A stretch of 64,000 nucleotides of DNA from Diphasiastrum complanatum (GCA_029204225.1 CM055109.1:32027870-32091869), one strand, 5' to 3'; counted from the first letter of the stretch, positions 34,790 through 46,104 are shown. The notes: a model not told the origin generated them from the letters alone. Made by a program: numbers and translations.

Positions 34790-35595
34790 AGAGGGATTGG
34801 TTGTCAGATTACTTGATCTATCAATCTACTTCAGATCAAGATCAATCTAGATCAATTCTAGACACAAAATCCTAACAAGAACAATCATTAATTGAAGGTA
34901 AGTGTACTTTATGGTTTTACACGTGTGAAACACTGTCTGAGTACGGACTCCAACTTGAAAATCAAGTACACATTGATAGAACTTCCAATCTGAAAATCAA
35001 GTACACATGGATAGCACCTCAAAACAATCAAAACAAATATAGACAAATGGAGAGAATCACTCGAACTTGCTTCCAAAACCAAGATTGGTGTCTCACATTG
35101 ATTATGGCCAAATGTGGCTCTATATATACAATAAGTGGGAGCTCGTGGTACTGATCATCCCTCTGATCCCACATGTGTGAAGGTGCTTTGTCATATGATG
35201 ATTCATCATGCAAAACTGACAGTTGGACAAAACCTTCTATTTTGAACACTTTTGGTCCATTTTTCTTCTATATGGAGATCTACTTGGAAATCTTCTAGAA
35301 GTCAAAATTCGCCTACTTCAGCTTATTCCACACATGTGAGCTGTCCTCTACACATGTGATATGACACCTATCCAAAGGATGTGGCTCATGTAATCAATAG
35401 ATTGATGCCATGTGTCATATGTCTAGAAAACTAGTTTTTGGCCTTTTTAGTCACTAGAACTTGAATTAAATCATATGTACATCCTATATGATTATGGTAC
35501 ATGACAAGTACACTAGTTTCACACGTGGGAATAGGCTCCACACATGTGTGTTTATCTATATACCAGATTTTTGGCCTCTACCAAGCTTATTTGTT
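34790..35595 (-). repeat. Copia LTR fragment, reversed (inverted copy at 45.7 kb)
   Basis: It contains several ACACATGTG/ACACGTGTG palindromes (34921, 35171, 35330, 35353, 35521, 35541). The part 35215-35590 matches 45665-46060 in opposite orientation, with shared words such as GGAGATCTACTTGG and TTCAGCTTATTCCACACATG. The ends are approximate. Confidence 0.6.
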
Positions 35596-35938
35596 CAAAG
35601 CTCACCTGTCATGAATTATCGCAAACAATTTTCTGGATTCTTCTTCAAGCTCAAAGGTTGTCATCTATCGCAAACAATTTGCGAAAGACAAAAATGTCGC
35701 GAAGAGACAAGTGTCGCGAACAATTCGTGAAACATGAAGCTGTGTTTAATGGAAGTAGGGTTAATGGATGTAGTGTTAATGAATGTTAGTGTTAGATCCT
35801 CCATTCATGTTAAAATCTGAACTATACTATCGCTCTCATGGGAACGAACCTCCGCGTGACAACTAACTTCGTCTCTTTGATGCTAGATTGACTAGATCTT
35901 GGATTCAGGTTAGGCAAAGAAAGAAATCCACTACACTT
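35596..35938 (+). repeat. LTR region ahead of the tRNA-Asp primer site
   Basis: The left part (35596-35740), rich in TCGCGAA words, matches 44690-44900 in reverse. The right part (35800-35938) runs up to the gypsy primer site and is the likely end of a gypsy 5' LTR. The boundary between the two LTR sources could not be placed. Confidence 0.5.
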
Positions 35939-35939
35939 T

Positions 35940-35957
35940 TGGCGCCGTTGCCGGGGA
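35940..35957 (+). other. Gypsy primer-binding site, tRNA-Asp (perfect 18/18)
   Basis: TGGCGCCGTTGCCGGGGA is exactly complementary to the 3' end of plant tRNA-Asp(GTC), the primer used by many Athila and Tat-type gypsy elements. Confidence 0.9.
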
Positions 35958-37380
35958 GCTAAGCCAATTTTTCAGTTTGCAGCATGTTTGGCTGATGGTT
36001 AGCTTGCATTAGGCATCTTGTTGTGGCATGAATAGTGTTAAAACTGCATTGTAGGGATAGTTTGGGATTGATTTTGCTAGATTTTGAGTGGATTTGCTTG
36101 TTTAAAATCTAATGTGATTATTAAACAGGAAAATCTATTCAGTCTTAAGATCCATTTGGATCTGAGATATCAGAAAAAATAACAAAAATCAGTCAAATAT
36201 GTCAAATTTGGTCAAAAAGAGGCAAAAAGCGTCATCAGAGCCCAGAACCTTTTACCCTCTTTCAGGAAACCTTCGCCGAGTTGCACACACCTTCGGTTTT
36301 GTTTACAAAATCTTCAATTTGAAGGGCAAAGATTAATTCCCAACAGATTTTCAGAAACATCAGAAAAACCATCAAAAAACACCAAAAATTATCAAAATCC
36401 TAAAAAATACAGAAAAAGAACCTTCGTCCAATTCATTGTGCTTAGATGTGATTCAGATCTATCTACTGCCAGGTCGTCGAGGAATAATACAAAAAATAGA
36501 AAGATTTTCAGAGGATCAGTTGTCATATTGTCATATTTTTGCCAAAAAAGTCATTTTTTTTTGCCAAATTACCAGTATTACTCTTGGTCCTTTGCCAAAA
36601 CCTTTGTCGAGTTTCCAAAACATTATATTTATATAAAAATACTATTTTTGAGTTTGACGAAGATTTATCTTGATCAGATCACAAAAAATCTTGATTTTTA
36701 CCCTCGAAAGTGGAATAGAGCTAGCAAATCTAATCTAAGATAGTTTTTGAAAAAATCTATATCCAATCATATTATCAATTTGATCTAAATGGCTGCCCCT
36801 GGAGGTGCTCCACAGGAGGTCGACTAGTGACGAAGCTTTAGGAGTTTCTCTTTCTTGGTAGTAATAATGCCCCACATATGACCATTGGCAAAGGACAAAT
36901 GAATTCAAATGACCAAAAAGACAAAAAACTAGATGAATTTATCAATGGGATATCGAGGAAATATCTAGCCCAATACCATAGTTAGAGCTCACGTCCTGAA
37001 GGGGAGTTTTTACTGACAATTAGTCACCAACTGCAAAATGGCACTCGATTTTTCCTTGGGATTAGTTCTCTAAAGCCTCCCGTGAGGGACCCAAAAGGTT
37101 AAATCCCTTGAAGACTCAGATCTCACGTTAAAGCACAAAAAATCGTGAATTGATTTTGAAACATGAATAATATTTTTCTCTGTGGTTTAGAACAATCTTT
37201 GGGTTGTGATACCTTATATGGTTGGAAATTCATGTCTTCACATAATGAAAGCTATGTTTTTAGATGGCTTTAAATAGCCTATGATTTTTGCACTTCTATA
37301 ATGAAGCCTTGAAGATTGTCAAGCATCTACATGTGCATTGTGCATATCCACCAATGTGATTTGTCAAGGATGAATTTGGA
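35958..37380 (+). other. Gypsy leader and degraded 5' region
   Basis: This follows the tRNA-Asp primer site. A candidate gag start (MAAPGGAPQEVD, at 36790) is followed by stops and frame changes; one stretch reads FLFLGSNNAPHMTIGKG and KDKKLDEFINGISRKYLAQY. The segment 36835-37340 has an inverted copy at 55160-56110. There is no intact ORF. Confidence 0.55.
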
Positions 37381-37749
37381 TTGTGAACACTAAAGTTTTT
37401 GTTCATTCAGGTCACTTGAGGATGGACAGAATTGTATTCTCACCTATGAATTCTTTACAAAAAGGCATCTTCATTTCATTAGAAGGGATGTCAACTTTCA
37501 TAACTATGTCATGAAATGTTTATATTAAAAAAAAATTGTTGGCTTGGAACAATATTAGAGACACATAAAGAATTGTATCTACAAAAGATAAGAGATAAAA
37601 ATTTATGCTTCAGATTGCTCATTGTCAAAAACCAATACATGACATGTAGTCATATTCGACACACGTATCTATTCTGAGATGCTTAGAACAATATTAAAAA
37701 TTTACTGAGCTGAAAGCAAACTTGGACTGCAGAATACATCCTGCATTTG
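37381..37749. other. no gene seen
   Basis: AT-rich DNA with no supported coding sequence. Confidence 0.3.
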
Positions 37750-37828
37750 CTTAATCTCTAAGTTAAAAATTCACTTTGGCCTCAAAATTGCCAAATTAGA
37801 TGAACTTAATTACTTGACATTTTTCACA
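37750..37828 (-). repeat. Truncated copia 3' LTR start (reversed)
   Basis: On the minus strand it begins TGTGAAAAATGTCAAG right after a purine tract (37829-37841), then is cut off. It belongs to the same LTR group as 25336-25928 and 46955. Confidence 0.6.
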
Positions 37829-37841
37829 CTCCCTCTTCAAC

Positions 37842-38490
37842 TAGTTTAGCATAGATTTAGATAGCACTACAAGATGAGTTCTATGCTTCATAAAAAAGTC
37901 TTTTCCCAATGATTTGGTAAACATATCAGCCACACACTCCCTTGATGAGGTATGCTGATGCTCCACCTCCTTTGCCATGACTTGTTCTCTCACAAAATGA
38001 TAAGCCACTTTGATATGTTTGCTCCTTGCATGAAAAATAGGATTGGTTGCCAAACTTAGCATCTCCTTGGTGCATGAAGTCAAGGCTTTATACTCAGCTT
38101 CAGTTGAGAATAGAGATATTGTTGCTTGTCTCTTTGACATCCATAAGATAGCTCTATCACCTATAAAAATAGCATGTGCACTTATGGATTTCTTATCCAT
38201 TTGATCACGTGCAAATTCCAAATCTAAAAGTCCATAAAGGTTCGGTGATTATCCCCTATAAACTATGCCAAGATCTCTAGAACCCGAGATGTATCTCAAA
38301 ACTCTCTTTTCTAGCTTCCAATGCTACACTAGGATCATCATGAATTGACTTAATCTACCAACACAATAGCTTAGATTTGGTCTTGTGATGGTTAAATATA
38401 TGAGCGAACCAACTAGCTTCCTATAGAGAGTAATTTCCTTGAAGAATCTTTCATTACCTCTTATAGTGAGCTTTACATTTGATTCCATAG
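37842..38490 (-). pseudogene. Copia RT end and RNase H, internally deleted
   Basis: Read leftward: the RT end (YRKLVGSLIYLTITRPNLSYCVGRLSQF) in broken frame, then a 126-codon open frame (38221-37841) with LEFARDQMDKKSISAH, the RNase H STEAEYKALTSCTKEM block and NPIFHARSKHIKVAYHF. A deletion joins TKEM directly to SLATNP, removing the CDNQS segment. The purine tract and LTR start follow. The RT catalytic core is missing. Confidence 0.85.
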
Positions 38491-39146
38491 AAGTAATGTT
38501 ATGTCAGAGTTGAATGCTACTGTCACTACTCTTCAGGGATCAAAGTAGGAAATGTTAGATTCCATGGAAAAGTTGCAATCCGAGAGTTTAAAATCTGTTG
38601 TTGATATAAAAATTATCCATAAGACAATGATGAAGAGAAGAAAAAAAAGAGTACCGATGAAGAATATTGATGACTTATCTACACATAGTGGCAATCAGAA
38701 AAAAAGGATTAGAACATTCAAGTATGTTGTCATATAGACTGTTTATTTGATTTGTATATGTCATTTAAGTTTGATTTGCACTTGATAAGATGGATTATAT
38801 ATTTATTAAACATAATTTGAGTTTCATATGTTTGTTGCAGATTGTGAGTTCAAAATGAAAGATCACGGAATCGAAATATGGAAAGTGGTGCCCATATTTA
38901 TAGCCAATTCATGTTGATCACAGCCATACATTTGTCAAATAATGAATTGAGAAACACAACCTATATTTATCCACCAATCAGAGTGAGACAAATTTATACC
39001 TACATCGGAATACATTAGATAGTCTATCAATAGATTCTACGAATCATCATTAGCCCTGATCCTAGAATCTATACCTGCATTGGAAGACATTAAATAGTCT
39101 ATTACTAGCCTCACCAAATCATCATTAAACAAATAATAAACAAATA
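38491..39146. repeat. Non-coding; contains a 70-bp tandem duplication
   Basis: Near 38993-39128 a unit of about 70 bp (TACCT(A/G)CAT(C/T)GGAA...AATCATCATTA) is present twice. A Lys-rich open frame at 38552-38737 (+) has no recognised family. Confidence 0.45.
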
Positions 39147-39600
39147 TTAAATGGACAACATTGAGAAATGTGTACGAGGAGAATTATTACAGACGCTCGT
39201 CCTATTTAAGCATCGTAAAGACGAGATTTTTTCTTTTGAAATAATTGTTAGAGAATTCCCTTTCAACATTGTTGGAAACAATTCCAATTTTCGGATATTC
39301 TCTGTTTTCTGGTTTGCTTGATAGACTGCCAAGAATTGATGAATGTGCATGTCAGGATCATCATGCTTCTTCCCTTTAAAACATTGGAAGAGTGTTGCCC
39401 GAGTACGACCAACCAGTACAACATCCATCGCACAAAGAACAGTAGCTTGCCCCAAATCCAAACTGCTCACACCTGAAGACATTGGTAAGGATTCTATGCC
39501 TACCTTTGATAACTCTACCCACAACTGAAAATTCTTTGTATCTAGAGTATGCAACCTAGGGGAATGTGGCATGGAAACCAAAAAAGTATTAGGGGTTGGT
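39147..39600 (-). pseudogene. Ty3/gypsy gag N-terminal fragment
   Basis: The reading from 39581 leftward includes a retrotransposon gag core: LFQCFKGKKHDDPDMHIHQF, then YQANQ...KLELFPTMLKGNSL. It matches the usual gypsy pattern of a D-D-P-D-x-H-(I/L) stretch followed by FP-x-x-LKG. The frame is broken after NSLTIISKEK. A gag C-terminal part lies nearby on the opposite strand (40146-40830). Confidence 0.75.
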
Positions 39601-40145
39601 TTTGTCGCCTAGCTACTTGGTCTAGCTATGGCTTAGTCTTAACTATGACTTAAACTTAAACTATTATCACAACGAGAGTAACTTCTAATAAGTACACATC
39701 CACACTAAATTTGACTCATAATCATTCACATAGTACGATAAAACTAGAAGACACAGTCCACAATTCTATTACTACAACATCATGCCGTACTTGGCAGAGT
39801 ATAGTTATTTTGAAAAATCAGACACTTATGTTACAACAAGATACATGCAAAAGAATATGACAATCCTCAATTCACTCCCACCTACAATGGTCACCAATCT
39901 ATTACATAAATTTGCAATACTGTACAGTAGTCAGAGCCCACATCATCGTCACTCAAAAGGTCTTAAGCAAGGCAACACTTCATGAGGCTTGCAACCTGAC
40001 ATGAACTCTCAAATACTGATCGAATCATGCTCAGCTCTCACCCTTCCTGACGCTTGATCACACTTCTTCTCACCAGTGTTAATGATCAAGAAGAATCCCC
40101 TCTTTTTCTTACCACTTTTTTCTTTATACCAATCCTCCATCTTTA
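39601..40145. other. no gene seen
   Basis: This lies between oppositely oriented gypsy gag parts. No ORF is supported. Confidence 0.3.
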
Positions 40146-41400
40146 GTGACAGCCTTTGCACAACTCTGCAAGGGACCACCACTGCTTCGTACGTGGTTCT
40201 CTCCGACGGTTCAACTGCTACCGATTCCAGACCGCAATCAACCGCTACAAGGCTGCAATCATTGCCTTTCGGTTCGTAATCCACCATTTCCGCAGGAAGA
40301 AGACGAAGGATCAGATATTGACGAATTTAGAGAAAGGCAAGCACCACGTGCTCCTGTCCATGAGTCGAAGCCGATCGAGCACACCCGAGATCAGCTTTGG
40401 AAATCACAGCTGGCATTGCTTAATAAGCAACACCAACTTCAAATGGAAAAACTCACCAATGAGTTTCAAACTACCCTAAAGTCTATCCAAAGAAATTTGC
40501 CTGGTCAGTCAAACTCTGCACTAGTACCTTATAGACGAAAAACAATATGGTGTCCACACTGCCAGGCTACGCATCCTGTTGATGCTTGTCCTTCATATCG
40601 ACCTATCCAACTGAGCATGAACAATCACCAGCAACAAAATCCCCACCAACAGATTTTGGAGGCGTGGGGAGAGAGTGGATTTGCTTGGATCCACTGGAGC
40701 AGTTACGTTGCCAGCAACAACACCAACAAGATCGACAGCCAAGGTCACAAACCCAAAGTCGACAATGACAAGGCCAAGAAGACAGATGGGCAATCCAAAG
40801 CAACTCGATCAGAAGAAGTACCCTAGTCACAACAAAGATCCTTCAGAAAGGAAAACACAAGCATTGGAAAATCAGTCTCCTTCTTCAACCAATCTCTTGC
40901 CATACTTATGCGCCCATTCTCATGTCTATCGTCCACACCATCTACCGTTGTCACCACCACCCTCCCTTCCATCTGTTTATTTATCATCAGTTTATTGTTC
41001 TTCTGAGAAATTCCCAGTTTTTTATAGTCTTACCGAAGCAGCTGATAAATCATTGCAAGTGTCTTGTGGAGACCAACTACCACCTATATTGGTTGTTCAG
41101 CCGAAAAATACCTACAAAAGTAGGCGAAGCAGCTAGAAGAAATAAAAAGAAAGATCCAGGAAGCTGAGGAGGAAAGGACAAAACTTAAACAACAGATGAG
41201 TCAAATCGATCTTGATCAAAAGAAACTCTCTAGAGTAATGATAGTTGAATCTCCTCTTATGAAGCCCAAAGAGATCCAGAAGTAACGGATCAAAAGAAAG
41301 AGTTGCAGAAAATGAAAGATGAAGACATCCGTGAACCTGCAAATAAAGCAAGCTCCTCACCCAAAATTGTAGAACTATCAGTTCCTTCACCTTGTCACCA
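40146..41400 (+). pseudogene. Ty3/gypsy gag C-terminal region with zinc-knuckle remnant
   Basis: An open frame (40146-40826) includes DQLWKSQLALLNKQHQLQME, KSIQRNLPG and a knuckle-like WCPHCQATHPVDACP (two Cys, His and Cys in CCHC spacing). Downstream, in other frames, come a Pro/Ser-rich stretch (40860-41136) and a Lys/Glu-rich coiled-coil stretch (41130-41280, KQLEEIKRKIQEAEEERTKL). There are several stops and frame changes. It resembles the C-terminal half of a gypsy gag. The first ~40 residues of the open frame look unrelated. Confidence 0.65.
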
Positions 41401-41694
41401 AGCCTTCATCATGTTTCCTCACCGTTACCAAACCGTCCATCCAAAACTGTTTCTACCACCAAATTTTTTATGATGAGTCCATCCCCTTGAGACTGATAAC
41501 CAAGATTTTTGCTACCTATCAGAAAAGAGCATCGACAAGACTAGAACTTCAACTGAGAAAAGAACCACGGAAATACCCAAAAGCTAAAGGGAGGATACAA
41601 ACCTCCCAGGAGTTAAAATCTGCCAAGAAACCAAAGATGAAACCGTCAATGGCAGATACAAGTGACAAACAAAGAGACACATGGGAAGCACTCA
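41401..41694 (+). pseudogene. Basic retroelement-like ORF remnant
   Basis: An open frame at 41487-41771 encodes a Lys/Arg-rich protein (LRKEPRKYPKAKGRIQ, KSAKKPKMKPSMADTS) ending SSPILRMSTTYRNKTF. The same ending is visible in the reversed copy at the right edge of the window. No domain was recognised. Confidence 0.4.
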
Positions 41695-42060
41695 AGTATG
41701 CAAGTGGTGAAGCTGCTGAGAGCTCTCCAATTTTGAGAATGTCAACCACCTATAGAAATAAGACATTCTGATCCAATCACGGCAATTTGTGAAAAACATT
41801 TTTTGTGATAAAGACTGACGACAATAAACACTTGGTTTTATGTAAGCGAACGAGGATCTACGCTTTTCCAAGTGACGATCGAAGATGCCAATGCAAAGCA
41901 AAGCGACATCGTCCAATATGAGTTGTAGTGGGTCCTGCAACAGATTAGGGGTGGGATGATGTTGGCTGATTCTGACGAATCCCCAAGATACTTAGACAGA
42001 GCAACTCAAGAGCACCTCTCATCTTAGACCAAGGAGGTCTCTAGCAGGAAGAAGGTACCT
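41695..42060 (+). repeat. Dispersed repeat, copy A (inverted copies at 61.8 and 63.6 kb)
   Basis: This segment matches 63640-64000 in reverse almost throughout and matches 61820-61925 in part. Shared words include GTGGGTCCTGCAACA, TTGGTTTTATG and GACCAAGGAGGTCTCT. Copies A and C keep an open frame of about 80 codons on the opposite strand from the gypsy gag. Confidence 0.8.
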
Positions 42061-42882
42061 ACAAATGGCCGTGGGTAGCCGTAGAGTAATCTGAGCGTTG
42101 AATCAGTTGGTAGGGAGGCGTGGAGGAAAAACTTGGCGGCAGCCATAGTTGGCCAGGTGGGGAGAAGAAGCTGTGAAGAGAGAATGGTTGTGGAGGAGAA
42201 CTCGCGCGCAGCAAGGAGGAGGACGACTTGGTGTAAATAAGTCTATAGCAGCTTCAGGAGTGCTGTTCGGCACACAGTGTAAGTTCGACGGATAAGATCA
42301 ATCTCCACAAGGATCAACGGATAAGATCAATTTGATCTGGGCCACAGGATGAAAACCCATTGTTGGATATGGGTGAAGCGGACCCATGAAAAGGTTTGAA
42401 AGGCAAAACGGCCTTCAATTTCATTAAAAATTTTCAAGTTGAGAGGGACCCTAAAGTGCAAATTTGTTTGAAAAAGAGATTTGCTTCAAAGTGAAGAAAC
42501 AATGTGTTTTCTTCAAGAGCCTTTAACTTTTGGTCTCAAGCTCCGTTTAAGGCCGTCCAAAAGCCAAAATCCTCCAAATTAAGGGCATAAAAGGACTGTA
42601 CCCTACAAGTACGGTACCTGAAAATAGAGGGATTGTCGCGGAGAAAGTGTTCAAAGTGCGCCAAAATTCTTTTCACCATTCTAGTGGGTAAGTAGTTGGG
42701 AGTTGGTGACGAAGGGCATTTCAGAGGACGACATCGATTCGGCTTCCGATTTGGCAAAAAAGCGGCAGGAGGTCCTAAAACTTTTTTGGTCAGACCTTAA
42801 AGTTGACTTTTAGAAGTCTAAATTGCTCTACAAGATTGTCATTGGGTCTCATTAAGGCACTATAGGAGCAATTTTTGGCAAA
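42061..42882 (+). other. Probable copia 5' region; no gene seen
   Basis: This precedes a copia gag. I found no recognisable primer-binding site or LTR end, so the element's 5' end is missing or too diverged. Confidence 0.35.
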
Positions 42883-43384
42883 ATGGCAGGATTGGGAGAA
42901 TTCGTGCTTGGAGAAGCTAGTAAATTGGACGGGCTATCCAATTATAGCATTTGGAAATTCAAAATGAAAAGTATTTTCATGGAAAAGGAGCTGTGGGACA
43001 TTGTCACTGGGGTCGAACAACGCCAGCTACAACTCCAGCTGATATTCGTGCATTTGACAAAAGGGCGCAGAAGGCCTTATCCTTGATAAACTTGTCAGTG
43101 AAGGATCATGTTATTGCCGACATCAGTGAAGCTGTATCAGCAAGAAGCGTCTGGGATACACTCAAAACGCAATTTCAAATGGCGAACCCCTCTCGAATGA
43201 TGTTTTTGAGGACCAAACTCATAAGTGTTTGCATGGAGGAGAATGAGGGCATAGGGTCCTATTTCACACGAATAAAGGAGTTACGAGACTAGTTGACAGC
43301 TATTGGAGAACTAATAAGAGATGTTGAGCTGGTTCACACATGTTTGCAAGTGGCATTGCTTCAAGGGAGAGACTATCAACACTT
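42883..43384 (+). pseudogene. Copia gag, frameshifted, sense half of a rearranged element
   Basis: It starts MAGLGEFVLGEASKLDGLSN, then YSIWKFKMKS (DUF4219). A frameshift near 43010 leads into FDKRAQKALSLINLSV, SARSVWDTLKTQFQMANPSR and IGSYFTRIKELRD (UBN2), with a stop at 43290-43292 followed by more gag (LTAIGELIRDVELVHTCLQ). Near 43365-43385 the + strand stops making sense as gag and the opposite strand becomes copia protease, a head-to-head junction. Confidence 0.85.
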
Positions 43385-43763
43385 GAAAATCTTCATAGGA
43401 CTCGAAACAGCCAATGAGGCTAGTCATGTGCTGAGTGGCTCTGGAATCCAGCAACCAGGAACTGTCGCCAGATGCTCCTTGATGGTTGGTCATGAAGGCA
43501 TCATGATCCGCTTCTTGAATAGGCTGTGGAGCTTCTGCAGTTGCATTTGCCACTTGATTCACTCTACCCTTTGTTGTTGTCCTTCGCTTGAAGTATTCGG
43601 CAGTCTTGTATTTCGTGGTTGTTTCATTTGCAGTATCTGCAGAACAGCTTCTTCTTTGTCTGCTGGCTGTAGTCATTGTCCAATCTGTTAGCGCAGCTGC
43701 ATGGGGTGAGTGTGGAAAGGGTGCGACGTCAGTCAGTGCTGAAGTGACTGTTGGTGATGACAA
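43385..43763 (-). pseudogene. Copia gag end and protease, reversed
   Basis: Read leftward from 43763, a low-complexity gag tail (ANETTTKYKTAEYFKRR, then NATAEAPQPIQEADHDAFM) is followed by the aspartic-protease signature SWLLDSRATQHMTS, in which the normal DSG is DSR. It meets the + strand gag head-to-head and was probably inverted relative to it after insertion. Confidence 0.75.
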
Positions 43764-43979
43764 TGCAAAAAGTGCGTCACTCTTACGAGTAGCCTTAGGA
43801 TTAGATTTATAGAGTGCCTTTGCTTTTAGGGCACATTTGGAATTCTGTAAAATAGTATCCCCTTTTCATCTATCATGATAACTTGTGTAAAATCACAGTG
43901 TCACAATTCTTTCGATTTTTTCTTCATCTGTGCAAATTTGCATGTAAATACGCAGGTTGCGAGACAACGGTAGTAAAAT

Positions 43980-44043
43980 ATGCAGCATGAATGGAGGCAG
44001 ATTAAAATGGGATTTAAAGAGAGTAGAGGGAATAAATCCAACA
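43980..44043 (-). repeat. Copia LTR start, family shared with 53745-53808
   Basis: A 64-bp block is nearly identical to 53745-53808. At 53.8 kb it is the first 64 bp of an LTR after a purine tract. Here it begins TGTTGGATTTATTCC on the minus strand and interrupts a copia RT end. A TATAAAT word on the minus strand near 43806 may belong to the same LTR. Confidence 0.6.
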
Positions 44044-44160
44044 GATCTTTCATCACCTTTGTTATGGTCTTTTACAACTTGCTCCATAGGAGTATCAACA
44101 CTCTTACAATCTAGCATATTAAACTTTTTCAACATTGAAAGAGCATACTTAGATTGACAA
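44044..44160 (-). pseudogene. Copia RT end fragment
   Basis: Read leftward: LKKFNMLDCKSVDTPMEQ then KDHNKGDERS, the conserved end of copia RT. It is cut by LTR sequence at 44043. Confidence 0.75.
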
Positions 44161-44249
44161 ATAAAAGCCTTTTCATTATGGAAGTCAATTTCTAATTCTA
44201 AGATATAATGAATTTTTCCAAGATCTCATCTGTAGAAAAAATGGTAAAA

Positions 44250-45147
44250 ATTCTTCCACAGAGAACACGATGAAAGTTTGAATAAATCAAACTAAGTCAA
44301 TGTCTTCAACCGGATTTTTTTCTAATCTATGTACTAATACAACAATATTTACTTTGATTGAATAAGTGCGGAAATAATATGCGAAATTAAGAGACAACTT
44401 AAAATAATTTTAGACATATAGAAACTACTGACCAAAACAAATTTATAATTCTGAATCCGAATCAGTATACATCTCTTGTTGTCTTATCTCGCTGTTGTGT
44501 CTCTGATTCAATGAGTCTTAGAGTCTTTTTTGGTGTGAGTGTTTTACAACGAGTAGTGCACATATATTTATATTGCTATAGGACAGGTCTTTTGGCCATT
44601 TATTTATAGGTCTTTTGGCCTTTTAATTCTGTAACAATAGATCTAATTGTTTACAACGGTTGATATTTGAATAGACGCTTTGTTTTCAGGGTCGAATAAT
44701 TTCGGTTTTGCGAATATTTTGCGACAGTCTGTCTCTTCGTCATAGCTTCGTGTTTCGCGAATTGTTCATGACACTTGTCTCTTTGTGACATTTTCGTCTT
44801 TCGCGAATTGTTTGTGAGAGATGACAACAGTCTTTAAGCCTGAAGAAAAATCCAAAATGTTTCACAAATTGTTCACGACAAGTGAGCTTTGAACAAGAAA
44901 CAGAATATTTCACGACAAGATTTTATTCGCAAATCTTTCGAGCTTCAACAAGAAACCATGAGCTTATGAAAAAAACTGTTTTGCGAATCTTTGGAGTTTC
45001 AAGCAAGATAAATTTTGCGAATCCTTTGAGGTCGATCACGAATAGAAATGTTTTGAGTTCGTGTTCATTTCTCATCCTTTGTCAAGTAAGTTGTGCACTT
45101 CGTTAGTAGAATCGAGATCTGTCTGATCAGGTGTTCTATAGCTCCCT
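44250..45147 (-). repeat. Copia LTR region with TTCGCGAA words (reversed)
   Basis: This follows the copia RNase H end on the minus strand. It contains a run of TCGCGAA, TTCGTGAA and TTTGCGAA words (44690-45030). The part 44690-44900 matches 35596-35740 in reverse. No clean LTR ends were found. Confidence 0.45.
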
Positions 45148-45660
45148 CTCAAAGTGGGCAATTGGATTAACCCCAATCTTCTTCGCTGCTTCTCGAACAA
45201 AGCTTTACTGAGTGGCTTTGTAAAGATATCAGTTGTCATTTCCTCTGTGAGTATCAAGACTGTCTTCAATATCTTCTTCTTGACTAAGTCCCAAATAACA
45301 TGATACTTGATAGCTATGTGCTTCGTTTTTGAGTGAAATACAAGATCTTTCATAAGATAGATTATTGAAGTGTTATCCATTAACAAGACATAAGGTTCAG
45401 AAATAGATTCATCAAATCATTCTAACATTTGTTTGATCCATATCAACTCGTTTGCCATCTTGGCTACTACTACATATTCTGCTTCACAGGAAGATTGAGC
45501 TATTGTTGTTTGCTTCTTGCTTATCCAGAGTATGGCTACGCCAGATACTAGAGTACAACCTCCTGAAATACTTTTGCTATCGTCCTTCATGGATGCCCAG
45601 CTTGCGTCACTATAAGATTCAATGTGAAATCCAACTTCCTTCGAATAATACAATGTGAAA
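45148..45660 (-). pseudogene. Copia RNase H, one internal stop
   Basis: Read leftward: IESYSDASWASMKDDSKSIS, ILWISKKQTTIAQSSCEAEY and a stop, then MDNTSIIYLMKDLVFHSKTKHI and EEMTTDIFTKPLSK. The catalytic Asp (YSDA), Glu (CEAEY) and Asp (MDNTS) are visible. The RT half is missing and the region upstream is another LTR fragment. Confidence 0.9.
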
Positions 45661-46104
45661 AATGCATGAATTATGCTTGGTCAAGGCCAAATCCATGTAT
45701 ATAGAATGATTACACATGTGTGGAGCCTATTCCCCATGTGAAATCAGTTTACTTGTGATGTACGATAATCATATAGGTTGTACATATGATTTAATTCAAG
45801 TTTTAGTGTCTTAAAAGACAAAAAACTAGTTTTTTAGTCATATGATACATGACATCAATCTATTGATTGCATGACCCACATACTTAGGTTAGGTGTCACA
45901 TCCCATGTATAGAGGATAGCTCACATGTGTGGAATAAGCTGAAGTATGCTAAGTAGATCTCCATATAGTAGGAAATTGGACCACAAGTGCCCAAATAGAA
46001 AGTTTGATCCTAGTGTCAATTTTGCATGATGATTCACCATATGACAAACTCAAGAAGTGGGCCGGCTGTATGTAGCCAGGGTTGGATCAGAGCGTCATCA
46101 TAGA
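45661..46104 (+). repeat. Copia LTR fragment (inverted copy of 35.2-35.6 kb)
   Basis: It matches 35215-35590 in reverse, including the CACATGTGTGGAGCC and CTCACATGTGTGGAATAAGCTGAAG palindromic words. Its ends are not defined. Confidence 0.65.

Noticed and set aside
40009-40287. Open frame opposite the gypsy gag C-terminus
   Set aside because: Antisense to a better supported gag reading; no known motif.
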